64,000 nt of DNA, from positions 3,330,330-3,394,329 of the forward strand of contig BCHX01000002.1 in assembly GCA_001599755.1 (NCBI GenBank), in the 5' to 3' direction. The position numbers and the translations under genes were made by a program. The DNA comes from Gliomastix tumulicola (Eukaryota; Ascomycota; Sordariomycetes; Hypocreales; Bionectriaceae). Positions 1 through 10,935 of this stretch are shown one piece after another; the stretch's first letter is position 1; each line of letters begins with the position of its first letter. Under the pieces are notes generated by a model. It made no database searches. It was not told where the DNA came from and worked only from the letters and a program-made list of their open reading frames with translations.

Positions 1-325
1 GGTAGTCCCATAGGGGGGAGTTGGCTATGAGGGTCTTGAGGGACGTCTGCCAGCCGTGGCGGTGGGTGTCGACGAAGCCCGGCGTGATGATCTTGCCGGT
101 TACGTCGATAACCTCTCGCTCGCCGTCATCGCTTCCCGGCTCTTGGCCAGACTCAAAGATCCCCGAGATGGTGTCGTCCTTGATGAGGAGGGACCCGTCA
201 CGGATGACCTGGAGGGAGTTGCTCTCCTCGTTAAAAGCGACGATGGTGCCACCCCGGAGTAGCGTCGAGGCAGCACCGCAGAGACGAGCGGCAGCAGGGA
301 GGAGAAGAGGGTGAAAGAACTTCAT
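1..325 (-). CDS. Secreted amidohydrolase, N-terminal part (cut by window edge)
   Basis: Only the first 108 codons lie in the window; the gene continues past base 1. Translation starts at the ATG at 325-323. The first ~20 residues are hydrophobic (MKFFHPLLLPAAARLCGAAS) and look like a signal peptide. There follow a short beta-rich segment (LLRGGTIVAF), then GKIITPGFVDTHRHGWQT. The G-F-V-D-T-H-x-H element is the metal-binding start of the amidohydrolase barrel in the chlorohydrolase/imidazolonepropionase-like group, where the two His bind the first metal. The substrate cannot be told from this part. A secreted hydrolase of a cyclic amide, lactone or amine is inferred. No intron is seen here. 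Confidence 0.75.
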   Translation of the reverse strand, partial: MKFFHPLLLPAAARLCGAASTLLRGGTIVAFNEESNSLQVIRDGSLLIKDDTISGIFESGQEPGSDDGEREVIDVTGKIITPGFVDTHRHGWQTSLKTLIANSPLWDY

Positions 326-2172
326 CTTAGGCCGGGTCGGTCTAGTCACAAAGAGTAGAATTACACTGGAACGAATATGAGGGCCCAAGAGTGCCGACAG
401 CGCACGAGCTATATACACAGGTACCCCATCTGCCAGCCACATTTCACAACTCTGTCGTGCGCGGACAAGGCCGTTTCCAGGTGCTCGTGATAAGACTTGT
501 CCTTAGTCGTCATGCTATAGGCAGCCGTTCATCTTCTTGGTAGTCAAGAAGCCCGTCAATAGCGGCTTCTCTCGCCCCCAAAGGCGGAGACGACGGTGAC
601 TGGCTGGGAAATGAGCCAGCGACGGGAACACAAGATTCACCAAATCCCGATATCTCACACTAAGGAGGGGGAGAAAGTACGGCACTAGGCGGAATATAGA
701 AGCAGCCGAGACGCTGATCAAGGGGGCACAGCAGGTACTTGAGGTGTGATGAAATGACCTAAGCAGTCTGTGGCTTTTTACCATGCAGTGAGAACTGAAC
801 TTTTGGAGGATGTCGAGGACAAACCTCGGCAGAAGCAGCAAACAGGTTTTTTTTTTTTTTTTTTTTTTTTCTTGCTACAAAACTAGTTGCCGCTTTCCGG
901 GCTACTACGGGTATCAGGAGGACTCCATTTCCCGCGTCTTGGCATGATATAATGGACTCCAGGTGACCTGCGTGTGATATGTATATTGTGCTCATTAAGG
1001 AAGAAAAATCGTACGAGCGTTGGGCAGGCTAGCAGCGTGGAGCAGGAGAAAGGAGAAAGGAGGGGGCGCACACAATCACTTGTGACAGAGCTGCGAGAGG
1101 GGGCACGCACTCATTCCCTGACGGAAGGAAAGCTCCGACATCCTCTGCCTCTCGCGCGCATCGTGCAAATGTCCGAATTGTCCGATTTGTTGCCCCCTGT
1201 CAGCCCTACCATCTATGAATCTGCATGGGTGACAGCAGCCATGACGTTCAGGTTAGACAAGTGAATGAATGACACTAATCTCTGGGCCGCGTTTATTGAT
1301 CTAAGCACTCGATCCTAGGGCCCAAGATGGCAGCGGCTAGGTCTCCAAGGTGCTAGGTTCGATTCCTTTCCGTCTCTATTCCCCGAGAGCCCGTATGAGT
1401 AGGAAGGGACAGGAAACTAAACTAGCAGCTGCATGGCGCATTAAGCCTCAACTGAGGGCGGCGGCTGGGCCGGTATGTGGAGACGGCGGCGCGCGGGCGA
1501 GATCTGGGAAGCTGGGAACTATTGTCTAGTTTCGGGCCGGAGCTGCTGGAGAGCTCGTCGAGTGACACACACGAGTTCCCATCCAGCATCACTCCGCAAA
1601 CCCCCCCCCTCTCCCAGGTTCCCGTAGACCTTTGGTTCGTTCCGTATTTCAAATTTTCGCATTCGGGACTCCGCACTCGGTACTCGATTGCGCGCGGAGA
1701 TTCGTAGGCTTACTGCCGGAGGAGATGACGAAGTGTTCTTGAGGAAACACCAGGGGCCGGGGGAACGGGAGTTCGGATGACACTCTCGTCATTAGCCGCT
1801 CTTGTCTTGTTTTTTATGGACAATAGCCGGAGACCGGGTTCATGGGTAAACAGAAGAAGCTGAGTAAAATGCTCGTACCCACACCGATCAACGTTACCTT
1901 CCCCCTCCCAGCGGGCGTCATTGTGTGATTTGGTGATAAGCTCATCGCGGATCGATAATGACGCTTGACCACGATGGCTGGCTATCTCCGGTGTAGCGTC
2001 CTCCTCCACAACTCATTTTGGTTAACAATCAAGTGCTTCAACATGGAGACTCGGCATGTTAACATTTTTACTACGTATCGTGGAGTCCAAGACAGGCAGC
2101 ACCGGCGATGTGCAGGAAAACTACTCGGAAGTCATTTCATACAACAAAAGAAGATCATAGATCTAGCAGATG
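326..2172. other. Intergenic region upstream of the amidohydrolase gene
   Basis: About 1.8 kb without a supportable gene; open frames here are short and none resembles a protein. It holds a 24-nt T run at 847-870 and G/A-rich tracts around 1040-1065. It should contain the promoter of the amidohydrolase gene and the 3' flank of the ABC transporter gene. No convincing TATA element was identified. Confidence 0.6.
847..870. repeat. Poly(T) tract, 24 nt
   Basis: Uninterrupted run of 24 T between AACAGG and CTTGC. It lies about 520 bp upstream of the amidohydrolase start and on the + strand reads as a T tract. Such runs are common in fungal intergenic DNA and vary in length. Confidence 0.95.
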
Positions 2173-5100
2173 CTAAAGATGTACAGCCCTCCTCACCGCG
2201 CCCCTTTTGTCTTCCGGATTCTCCTTCTTGGGCTTCTTCCGCGATCCGGTACCACCCCACGTCTTGACCCTGAACAGGTAGTAGGTGACCACGGCAACAA
2301 ATATGTTGAACAGGATGTACGCCCACATGATGCCAAAGTTGCGCCACCTGTCCGACCAGTAGATCCGGCTGCCCGCAAGGTACTGGTCTGCCACGGTGAG
2401 CGAGCAGTACCGGCAGTCCGACGTGGCGTCGGGGTTCTGCAGCAATCCTGGAGCCCTTGTGAGGAAAGGCTCGAGATACCGTCCGCAGGTCTGCCCTTGA
2501 GGGGGGTTGAAGATATTTGTCTCAGCTTCCGAGCAGACGACGGGCCTGCCGTGCAGTTGCGTCGATACGATCCCCGACACCCAGTAGGTAAAGGGGCTGA
2601 CCCGATACATGAAGATCCAGAAGCCAGGCAGGGAATCCGCTATCTGCAATACACCGCAGAACGTAAGACTCATGAAGACGAGCAGAGTGACGACGGAGGA
2701 TGCCGTCTGCGCATCGGGGAAAGCGGCGATGGTCATGTGAGCAAACGAGCTTGCGTAGAGCAGAAGTTGGATGCAGAAGAGGAGTACTAGGCCCTGGCGG
2801 GCTGAGGACTGCACGCCGATGATGGCATAGTAGAAGCTAGCGTAAATGAGAATGGCCGTGAAGATCTGGTACGGTATTTCGACGATGATGTTGGCGATGA
2901 CGAAGGCTTTCCAGGAGTAGACCTTGCTAGGCCGTTCGCGAACTTCGTAGAGCGCTCGCTGGGTAACGAAGTGAGGTTGAATCTGTACAAGTCAGAACAA
3001 GGTCCATCAAAGACAAAAGTAATAAGAATGAGTGTGAAGATGAGGATGAGAAGGCTTACCTGCTGGACCAATGTTGAAAAGATGGTAATGACCATAAAGA
3101 CACCAAAGATGACATTCTGCATGCCTGCCAGGGAGCTATCGGCATTGAAGAACGAAAAGCCGATAAAAAGGCCAGATATCGTCCCCAGGAAGAACTTGGC
3201 AAACACATAAGACGGCATCCTCCAGTACTGCTGGAAGACCCGGTGCGTGACGACGCCCAGCTGCGTCATGAACGGCATGGCAAACTCGGCGTGAGCGTTG
3301 GCTTCTTCCTCGCGATCGCTCGAGGGCTCGGCAGCCTTCTCTTGATGGATGGCTTCGAGCTCCTGCAGCATCTGTCCTCGCTGGGCACTGTTGTTCCAGA
3401 CATCGTGCCAGTCCTCTCCCTGGGGATTCGCTCCCTTGTTGACGATCTCGAGCATGTACTCGGCTGGGTTCTCCTGGTCGCCACAGACCCGGGCGCCGTT
3501 ACCCTCGAAGTAGTCGAGCAGCGTCCGTGAGTTGGCGCCGATGTTCCCAAAGTACACGGTCTTGCCGCCCGCGGCGAGGAAGAGAAGCCTGTCGAACTGC
3601 TGGAAGAGGACAGCGCTCGGCTGATGCACCGTACACAGGATCGCCTGCCCTGAATCAGCGAGCTTTCTCAGGAACGCACAAATTGCCCACGAGCTCTGCG
3701 AATCAAGGCCGCTAGTCGGCTCATCGAGAAACAGAAGCAACTTAGGTCGGGCTGCAAGTTCCACGCCAATGGTGAGCAGCTTCCGTTGCTCGACGTTGAG
3801 GCCCTCCCCTGGAACACCGACAATCGCATCGGCGAAGTCTTCCATGTCCAGCATTTTGATCACCTCCTCGACGAATTCATATTTGCTCGCACGGCTGACA
3901 CTCTTGGGCTGACGAAGCTCTGCACTGAAGCGGAGGCTCTCGCGGACCGTGGCTGTAGCGAGATGGAGATCTTGCTGTTGGACGTAGCCCGTACTCCTCT
4001 GGAAGCTGGCGTCGAGCGGCTTTCCATTGACAAACATGTCTCCTGTAATAACACCCGTCGTTGTTCTCTGCGCTAGAGCGTCGAGGAGCGTGGTTTTACC
4101 GGCGCCGCTGACACCCATCAGGGCCGTGAGGGTGCCAGGCTTAACGAAGCCCGAGATGTTATTGAGAAGTCGCCGAGTGCCGCCCTTGACGGGGACATCG
4201 TACACCACATCCCGCCAGGTGAAAATGTCCTTCTGCGGCTCAATAACCTGGGCCTTGCTGTCGTTGGAGCTCTCGAGACCTCCGGCGGTGGTCTGCGTCC
4301 TTTCTGTAGAAGGATCAACATTCGTGTTTGCTATCTGATTCTTGCTCAGATGTTTGGGCACGCGACCGCGAGGGAAGACAAGGACCTCGGCCGTACTCGA
4401 CGTGGAGGAGTTCAGCTCGACAGCAGCAAAGTACAAAGCCATGAAGAAGATGAGGAAACCAATGAGGATGCCGAGGTTGCGCCAGGCGTGGGACCAGTAG
4501 TATTCGTAGTTGGTCTCAGTGAAGGCATCGCCGCTGACTGTCGACTGGCCTGCAACCGATCCGACTGAAGTGCAGATCCACGAATCACCAACGGGCGGTT
4601 GGTACGAGGGCACGATGGTACTGCAACCGAACCTCCGGCCGTGAAATTCGCTCGTGATGAGAATCTCGAAGGCGTAGTAGATGGGATTGATCCATCGTAT
4701 CCAGCTGAACCAGGGATGCATCTGCGGGACACGGATTACAAAGCCCGTGTAAATGACCAAGGCGAGGACCATGACACCCGCCAGGGCCATAGCTTGGGAG
4801 ACCGTCTGGGTGACGGCTGCCAGCGTCCTGAAGATCCCGCTCATGACAAAGGTAGATATGTACGTGACGAGGAAGAAGAGGAAGAAGGCCCCCGGTGTGC
4901 GATTGAGGCCAGCCATGAAGTACAGGATGATGTTGAAGAGCGTGGCGGTGACGAACTTGATGGGGATATCCGACACAATCCCCGCGACGGCCTCTGCGGC
5001 TGGGTGATAGAAGGCATAAGAGAAGTGTTTCTCAACAATTGGGCGCTGCGCGTACAGACTGTTGATCTCCGCAATAGCTGTGAGGGCACTTAGGAGAATA

Positions 5101-6905
5101 GCCATGAACAGCACAGAGCCCTTGGCGAAGAAGCCATCCGTAGTATTGGGAGTGCCGAAGAACACGGAACCCAGGATGACGGCTAGAACGGTATGGATGA
5201 CGGCCTGGGTGCTCGTCGCGGCAAAGTCTCCCCAGATCCTCTGGTACGCTCTGACGGTGGTGAACCGGATCTGCATGGCCACGCTGATGATGAAGGGCGA
5301 CTTGGGCCGCACATGCTTCGCCTGCCGCTCTACCTTTTCCTCGCGGAGTTGCTTCGCTGACTCGCCGTGGAGCTCGATGGGGTGCTGCTCCTGGTGGGCA
5401 TCGATCTCACCGCGGAGCGCTTTGTACTCTTCCGAACTGTGCCAGTAGGCTTCGAATTCCTCGGGGGTCCGAGGCACCTTGTCTTCCATCCCCTGCTGAG
5501 CCTTTCTCTCCACCGGGTTCGTGACAGATGTGAGAAAGTCTCCGGTCGTCTGACGCGGAGGGCAATACCACCCCATCTTCTCGAAGTATGCCTTTGCAGC
5601 GGGGGCAGGTCCAAAGAAGATCTGCCGCCCTTCGTACAGGACGACAGCCTTGTCGAACAGGTCATAGATGGCCTGACTCGCCTGGTAGATGGCGACAGAG
5701 TGCGTGCTGCCACCGATATCTGCGGCCAAACGCAGCGTCTGTACGAATTTGAATGCCGTCGCCGAATCCAGGCCGCGGGTGCTGTTATCCCACGCGGCGA
5801 TGGGGGCTCCGGCGAGCATCATCTCGGAGATGCTCACGCGCTTCCTCTCACCTCCGGATACGCCCCTCACGAAGTCGTTGCCGACCTTGGTGTTGAAGGT
5901 GTGGCTGAGGCCGCAGATGGCCATCACGACGCGTGTGATGAAGGAGATGTGGTGCTCGCGCGAGATGCCCTGGATCCGGCGGGAGGGTGTCCTGCAGGCA
6001 GCTGCAAACTGCAGGGTCTGACCGACTGTCAAGTGCGGGAAGTGCTTATCAACCTGGATGGGTGAGCGTTAGCATGATTCTAATACGCCACCAGTTCTTT
6101 CGACAGCATTCTTACTCACCTCCTGGTTGTAGATTGCTTCTCCCTTAAACTCCTTCATCATTTGCGGCTGCGGAATCCCGTTGTAGTGGATTATGGACTT
6201 GTCTGCAACCGTCAAGCCGTGCAGCTGTCCAGTCATGCTCCGGAGCAGCGTACTGCATCCAGATCCAGGACGCCCTAGAACAATAAGCAGGTCGCCGCTG
6301 TTGATGATGCCGTCGAAGTGGTGCAAGATGGTTTTGTGCTCCTTCTTGCGAAAGCTCAGGTGCTCGCCCAGCCGCAGAGGCAGCTGCAGCCAATCGCCAA
6401 TCGTGTGCTGAAGCTGCAGCGCGTCGCCCGTCCCCGAGACCTGGAGATCCTTGAACGCGACGCCGACGCGGGCACCTACGATGCCCTCCTTTCTCATCTG
6501 CCCGACGACATTCTTGAGGAAGCTGTACAGGTCGAAGGACGCGCTGGAAGGGTCGAGTTCGGGCTTGGCGGGGACGAAGACGCCGCCTTCGCCCTGGTAT
6601 CCGGCTTCGGCGGCGAAGCTGTCTGTTCTGGACTGGGCGCGCGACATGCTTGTCGCCAGGCGCTGGAGCTCTCTGTGGTCGGACTCGTCCATCAGGGCGA
6701 GCGAGTCGTGGCGTCGGAGGGCGAAGGCGTCATTGTCGTCGTCGGTGCCATCGCCGCGACGCCGCGTACCGGCCGAGCGGATTGGCTGGAAGGCATCTGC
6801 GGCGTCATTGTCGTCATTCGAATCCCTGGATGATCTGGATGAGGAGGACAGAGATGCGGTCTCTGGTCTTTCCACCCGGTCGGAGGTGGGCTGGGGTGCT
6901 TCCAT
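2173..6905 (-). CDS. PDR/CDR-type ABC transporter (ABC-G, full size)
   Basis: Plasma-membrane drug/metabolite exporter of the pleiotropic drug resistance family. Three exons on the minus strand: 6905-6120, 6053-3060 and 2982-2173. They give 1529 residues, the usual size. The start at 6905 (MEAPQPTSD) precedes a Ser/Asp-rich cytosolic leader; an in-frame codon further upstream would add an unusual Cys-rich stretch. The order is the reversed NBD-TMD-NBD-TMD of ABC-G. NBD1 has Walker A GRPGSGCST (residues 211-219), signature VSGGERKRVS and a Walker-B-like DNSTRGLD. NBD2 has Walker A GVSGAGKTT, the degenerate signature LNVEQRKLL and Walker B LLLFLDEPTSGLD. The Cys in place of Lys in the first Walker A and the weak second signature are normal for fungal PDR proteins, which have one active composite site. 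Both introns are phase 0. Substrate unknown; azole efflux or secondary-metabolite export are possibilities only. Confidence 0.95.
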
Positions 6906-7500
6906 GATGAGTGTCGTCGATGATTTGCCGTCCCGTAGCTGCACAGAAAAGCAGCAAACAGGTCTGCAGAATAATAAATGGGAAGAAGTTTCTGAAGCAA
7001 AGACACAAGATTCAGAGCTACCCAAGTACCTATATGAAAGAACCGATAAGCAGCAGCACTGTAACAGTGACCGAAGGCGGCTTGTCGGGTTGTAATCGGG
7101 GCCCGCTTCGGGCGCATCTTGGCACCCGGCGCTTCAGAATTCCGACGCCGACGGGCACCCGGATTGGGAGAGGAATGCTGTTGGTTTGAATGCGTTTGAG
7201 TGCGACGACTGCGTGATAAGGTCCTACTAGCAGATTAGGATTGAACTTTGTCAAAGGGGATGCAACCCTCGGCCTGCTTCCAATTGGACACCGCCTCTAG
7301 CACGTGTCCACCGGTGCTGCTAACAAAGCTACTTGACTTACGAGTGTCAAAGTCAATTGCATGACGAGCCGAATTGGCCTTCGGAAGAGGGGAGTTGCCT
7401 CGGCCGTGGCCGGAAGAATACATGGGCACGGACGACCGTGAACCTGATGACGACACTCGAGCAGAATTACTGGACTTATGGACCACTATGTCCCTCCAAT

Positions 7501-7576
7501 TCTTTTTTTAATAATTTTTTTCCTATTTTTTTGGGGTCTTTGCTTTCCNTTTTTTCTTCCTTGTNAAAANCCCGNC
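7501..7576. other. Low-quality / assembly-join sequence with four Ns
   Basis: Ambiguous bases occur at 7549, 7565, 7570 and 7575 inside a T-rich, low-complexity stretch. The pattern looks like a poor-quality read end kept at a contig join, not a scaffolding gap, which would be one long N run. True length and sequence here are uncertain. Confidence 0.85.
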
Positions 7577-8269
7577 CCCGCCGCTGAAGGCCTGAGCAGC
7601 ACTATGAGGTCATCTCCGATACTCACTCACGCTTGTTAGTACGTCGCCGAAACCTGCAGCCCACGCAGCGCTCTCCCCGCTCGCATATTTGATAGTGGTA
7701 ACTCGTGATGCAGCGGTTGAGCTGCATGTAATTAATTAAGTGCGGTCGCACACGCTGCCGGGGACGGTGACGGCGTAATGATGGAAAGTTTTGAAGCCAG
7801 CGCCGCCCGCATCGCCCGAGATTCAATCTGGAGATGCTGTGTGGATTTTCCATGTTAAAATTTTCACCAGAATGGATCGAGCACTAACCTTACCTTATGA
7901 TGGCTTGCATTATTCCCCCTCACTGGAACATGACATGTGATTTGCAGAGACCCCTCCCACGGCCTCTTCTATTCTTCCACTTCGCGGTCTGTTTGTCCTC
8001 CGCCGCTTGGTTTGCCCGTATCTTCGGGCCTTGGTATTGCCCAAATTGGGCAGGGCGGTCCGGTCGTGGGGCCGAGTGTTAGGAAATCCGGCAGCCCTTA
8101 TAATAGGTGAAGTGGAAATTTCACATCTCTGTTAGCCTCACGCCGGAGGAATACCAGTCCCGCTGTGCAGGGGGGAGCGGAAAGGAAGCAGTGCTTTTGA
8201 TCTCCCCCAAGGGGCCGGTGATGGAGCCAAGACGAGCCGAGAAAGCCATACATCATGGCTCAACTCTGA

Positions 8270-8278
8270 AGTATTTAA
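8270..8278 (+). promoter_or_regulatory. Possible TATA element of the NTF2-like gene
   Basis: A TATTTAA sequence lies about 95 bp before the ATG at 8371. The DNA between them is rich in pyrimidines, as is common in fungal 5' leaders. Weak evidence on its own, but it favours 8371 over the earlier ATGs at 8107 and 8299. Confidence 0.35.
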
Positions 8279-8370
8279 GTAGACCCTGGACCGGCAAGAT
8301 GTCGTTGTATTCACTACTTACTTTTCTACAGTCCTTAAGGTCTACCTCTAGATACGCAGTATCACATAAT

Positions 8371-9061
8371 ATGCAACAATCACTTCCCTCTTCTGCGCCC
8401 ACGGAGGCTGCTAGTATTGCTGCCACGGATGCTTTATCCTCTGCGCATCATTGGCGACATGGAGAGCGCGGTGATGTTCTTCGAGGACACACCAGAAATG
8501 TTCGGCCACGAACTCCGTGCCGTTGCCGTGCTCGACATGGAAAATAGCAAGGTAGTCCGGCAGGTGGACTACTGGGACGGGCGGCGAGCTCCCCTAGCGG
8601 ACACAAAGCTCCCAGATGCTCAGTACCCTACTAACCTCGGCGTGTCGGCCGTACAGAGGGCTCCGAATCCTGTGCTGCATGGCGTTGTCAGCCGGCTCCA
8701 TGCGGCTCTTTCGACGGGTAACAGCAACGCGGCGGCGGCGCTGTTCGACGTTGATGCCGTGTGGGAGGACCGCACCACGCGTACTTTGGTCGACGGCCGA
8801 TTAGCCATCGAACGATATTTAGCGCGTGCATGCTCCAGCCTGCCGTATGGCCTTGGTGCGATGGTTAGACATGTGGTAGGAAGTGTCCAGGGCGGCGGCT
8901 ATGAATGGATCGGGGCTTCAGATGCTGCCGCTCGTCATGGGATGACGGCTCTCAAACTTAACAAGAATCGCATGATTACATGGATCAGCCCTGTTTGGGA
9001 TGCGTCGTACGCCAGCGACGCTACTATGACGGCACTTGTCGGGTTGGCCCTCGAGCCATAG
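8371..9061 (+). pseudogene. NTF2/SnoaL-like protein gene with a probable frame break
   Basis: The part from about 8459 to the stop at 9061 encodes a convincing NTF2-like (SnoaL-like) protein. It has the strand ending in AVAVLDMENSKVVRQVDYWDG, then a second such domain beginning VVSRLHAALSTGNSNAAAALFD and continuing DAVWEDRTTRT. Such folds form small cupped pockets and serve as cyclases, isomerases or binding proteins. The natural N-terminus (MQQSLPSSAPTEAAS..., ATG 8371) is in another reading frame and runs into the main frame near 8435-8455. No intron of the required phase with acceptable ends was found. The main frame's own first ATG is 8429. The first NTF2 domain also looks too short, with little between IIGDMESAV and its final strands. 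A frameshift plus internal loss is inferred; a sequencing error is possible, since Ns lie nearby. Function unknown. Confidence 0.5.
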
Positions 9062-9214
9062 TTGAAGGGTACTCTTCCAATATCATCATCTGACTATGCT
9101 GGCTCGGTGCTGGAGTTGGGATCACAAACAAGAATAGGAAACGGATCCGAGGCCCCTCCGTGACGCTGAATGTACTGAATAACGAATTTACTATTTTTAA
9201 TTTTTTTTACTGTG

Positions 9215-10456
9215 CTATATATGAGGCCAAAAGGACACCCAATGTACCCCGTGATAGATATCCTCCGGCATAGCCCGGAATGCACTGAATATCTCTGCAA
9301 AGATCAGCACCCTCGCCACGATATAGAGCGTGTACGCCGTGTCCGCGCTCGCCCTGAACAGCCACCTCCTGATGAACGTATCCTTCTTCGCCTTGCGCGT
9401 CCATATCCATATCAAATTGAACGTGAAGTCAAACCACGGCTGCGTCGACAGCACAGGCACCAACCCACCAACGACCATCACAGCAACCAAAATCAAGCTA
9501 CACGTCCGCCACATTATCTGCTCCCACTGCGTGGGGAAGGGAAACGACCAGCTCACGAGGTGGATCGACGCGTGCACCACGGACACGACCCAGACGATGG
9601 TGGCCTCCTTGCCCGTCGGCGGCGGCGGCGAGTAGTCGTTGGGAATCCGCGCGAGCGGGCGTGCCTCGAGACCGCCGAAGTGCAGGAGGGAGGGGAAGCG
9701 TGCCCATCCGTCCCAGACGGGCTTCTCGACAAAGTCCAGCGGCGTGTCAACGTACGGCTCCTTGGCTGCCTCACCCGCTGACAGCAGCAGATCGGCGATG
9801 GTCCAGTCTACGCGGATGACGGTCGGCTCGGCGACGTTCTGCGGCTTGTTAGACCAGAAGTACGACGTCGCCAGGGTGGGTATGATGAAGGCGGCCGTGA
9901 AGACCTCGAGCGGTGTGATGGAGAGTGACTGGCTCGCCCGGGCGATGAGGTAGAGGATGAGCCACCCAGCCTGCAGGAACGCGAGGCCCTTGGCGAACTT
10001 GTCTGCCTTGCTCTGGTCCCATATCTGATGTTTCGTGATCGGGGGGATACCGATTCGCTTTGTGCGGATGAGATAGTGGATGGACGTCGCGTTGATCGGG
10101 AACGGCGGGAAGTCCGGGGCCTTGAGCACGAAACCGCCCGCATTCGCGTAGAAAGCGTGCACCTGAGTCCACTCGGCATGCCCGAGAGCCTTCATTTCAT
10201 GGACAGAGATGTTGGCAGCGTTCCACTGCATGATGGCGAAGAGCGTGAGAACCTCAGGCGCCCATATAGCAAGGGCTGCCCACCGCATTTTGCGTGCCAC
10301 GATGGCCCAGTAGGAGTCATGCTTCGCCTGCAGGTTATGGTGCAGGACTGTCCAGACGCAGACGAGGAGCGTCGCGAAGTTGCTGATGAGTATGTCCGCT
10401 GTTCCTCGTCCATCGGGACCGTCGACCCAGCCGACTGTCTCTGGAAGAGGAGGCAT
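9215..10456 (-). CDS. Fungal multipass membrane protein of unknown function
   Basis: 413 residues from the first in-frame ATG (10456), uninterrupted to the stop at 9215. Features are a conserved-looking GWVDGPDGRGT start, a Cys/Trp hydrophobic helix (LLVCVWTVLHHN), and several later membrane helices (GWLILYLIARA, EVFTAAFIIPTLATSYF, IVWVVSVVHASIHLVSW, CSLILVAVMVVGGLVPV, TAYTLYIVARVLIFAEI). I recognise it as a common, uncharacterised family of filamentous fungi. The frame stays open upstream to 10558 and encodes a signal-peptide-like segment (WALSVLLLLCIAIMPP) with no ATG. The true start is therefore probably an upstream exon or a non-ATG codon, and the ATG at 10456 may be internal. It lies about 480 bp downstream of the squalene-epoxidase paralogue on the same strand; joint function is not shown. 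Confidence 0.75.
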   Translation of the reverse strand: MPPLPETVGWVDGPDGRGTADILISNFATLLVCVWTVLHHNLQAKHDSYWAIVARKMRWAALAIWAPEVLTLFAIMQWNAANISVHEMKALGHAEWTQVHAFYANAGGFVLKAPDFPPFPINATSIHYLIRTKRIGIPPITKHQIWDQSKADKFAKGLAFLQAGWLILYLIARASQSLSITPLEVFTAAFIIPTLATSYFWSNKPQNVAEPTVIRVDWTIADLLLSAGEAAKEPYVDTPLDFVEKPVWDGWARFPSLLHFGGLEARPLARIPNDYSPPPPTGKEATIVWVVSVVHASIHLVSWSFPFPTQWEQIMWRTCSLILVAVMVVGGLVPVLSTQPWFDFTFNLIWIWTRKAKKDTFIRRWLFRASADTAYTLYIVARVLIFAEIFSAFRAMPEDIYHGVHWVSFWPHI

Positions 10457-10935
10457 GATGGCGATACACAACAGCAGCAACACAGAAAGGGCCCAAGATT
10501 CAGGGCAACGGGCGCACAAAGGGTCATCTGAGCGACACCGGTGAGGGTCTCTGTTATATTAGGTCGGCGATTATCCAAGGGATTTCCCCACCGAGTCGCT
10601 GACATGCAGGTTGCGAAACGAGGCGACCATCTTGACCGGCGGAAAAACACCCCATGCAGCTCAGCGTGGCAGCTGGCCTCTTTGGGATGGTTCAGCTGCA
10701 GAGTCCAAATTTAGGCCTGGTCAGCACTCGCAAGGCCGTGGTGTGCAGCGCCGAATGCGAGAGAAGCTGACCACCCAGCAGGACGCGTCCACTGCTGATT
10801 TGTCTGTTGGTCCCTTTGCCGCCGAGCACATTTGGCACAGTGGCCGGGCGACACCATCATGCAGGGTGGTGGATAGGAGGAATGGCCTATTTTTACCTTG
10901 GATCCCTCGAGCCCTCCATCTCATTGGCCGAGCGC
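10457..10935. other. Intergenic region between membrane protein and squalene-epoxidase genes
   Basis: About 480 bp. Bases 10457-10558 are probably coding for the N-terminus of the membrane protein (open frame, hydrophobic). A small upstream exon could lie near 10640 on the minus strand (ATG followed by a possible GTGGGG donor), but this is not firm. The rest should be promoter and the 3' flank of the neighbour. Confidence 0.45.

Larger units (their letters stand above)
6906..8370. other. Intergenic region with a low-quality patch
   Basis: Lies between the ABC transporter start and the NTF2-like gene, so it should hold the promoters of both. The first ~115 bp is an open 5' extension of the transporter frame, which I treat as 5' UTR. 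The segment around 7500-7580 is T-rich and contains Ns. No gene or RNA is supportable. Confidence 0.55.

Noticed and set aside
1318..1372. tRNA-like GGTTCGATTCC (B-box-like) element
   Set aside because: The T-stem pairs at only three of five positions and I could not fold a D-arm, anticodon arm and acceptor stem around it.
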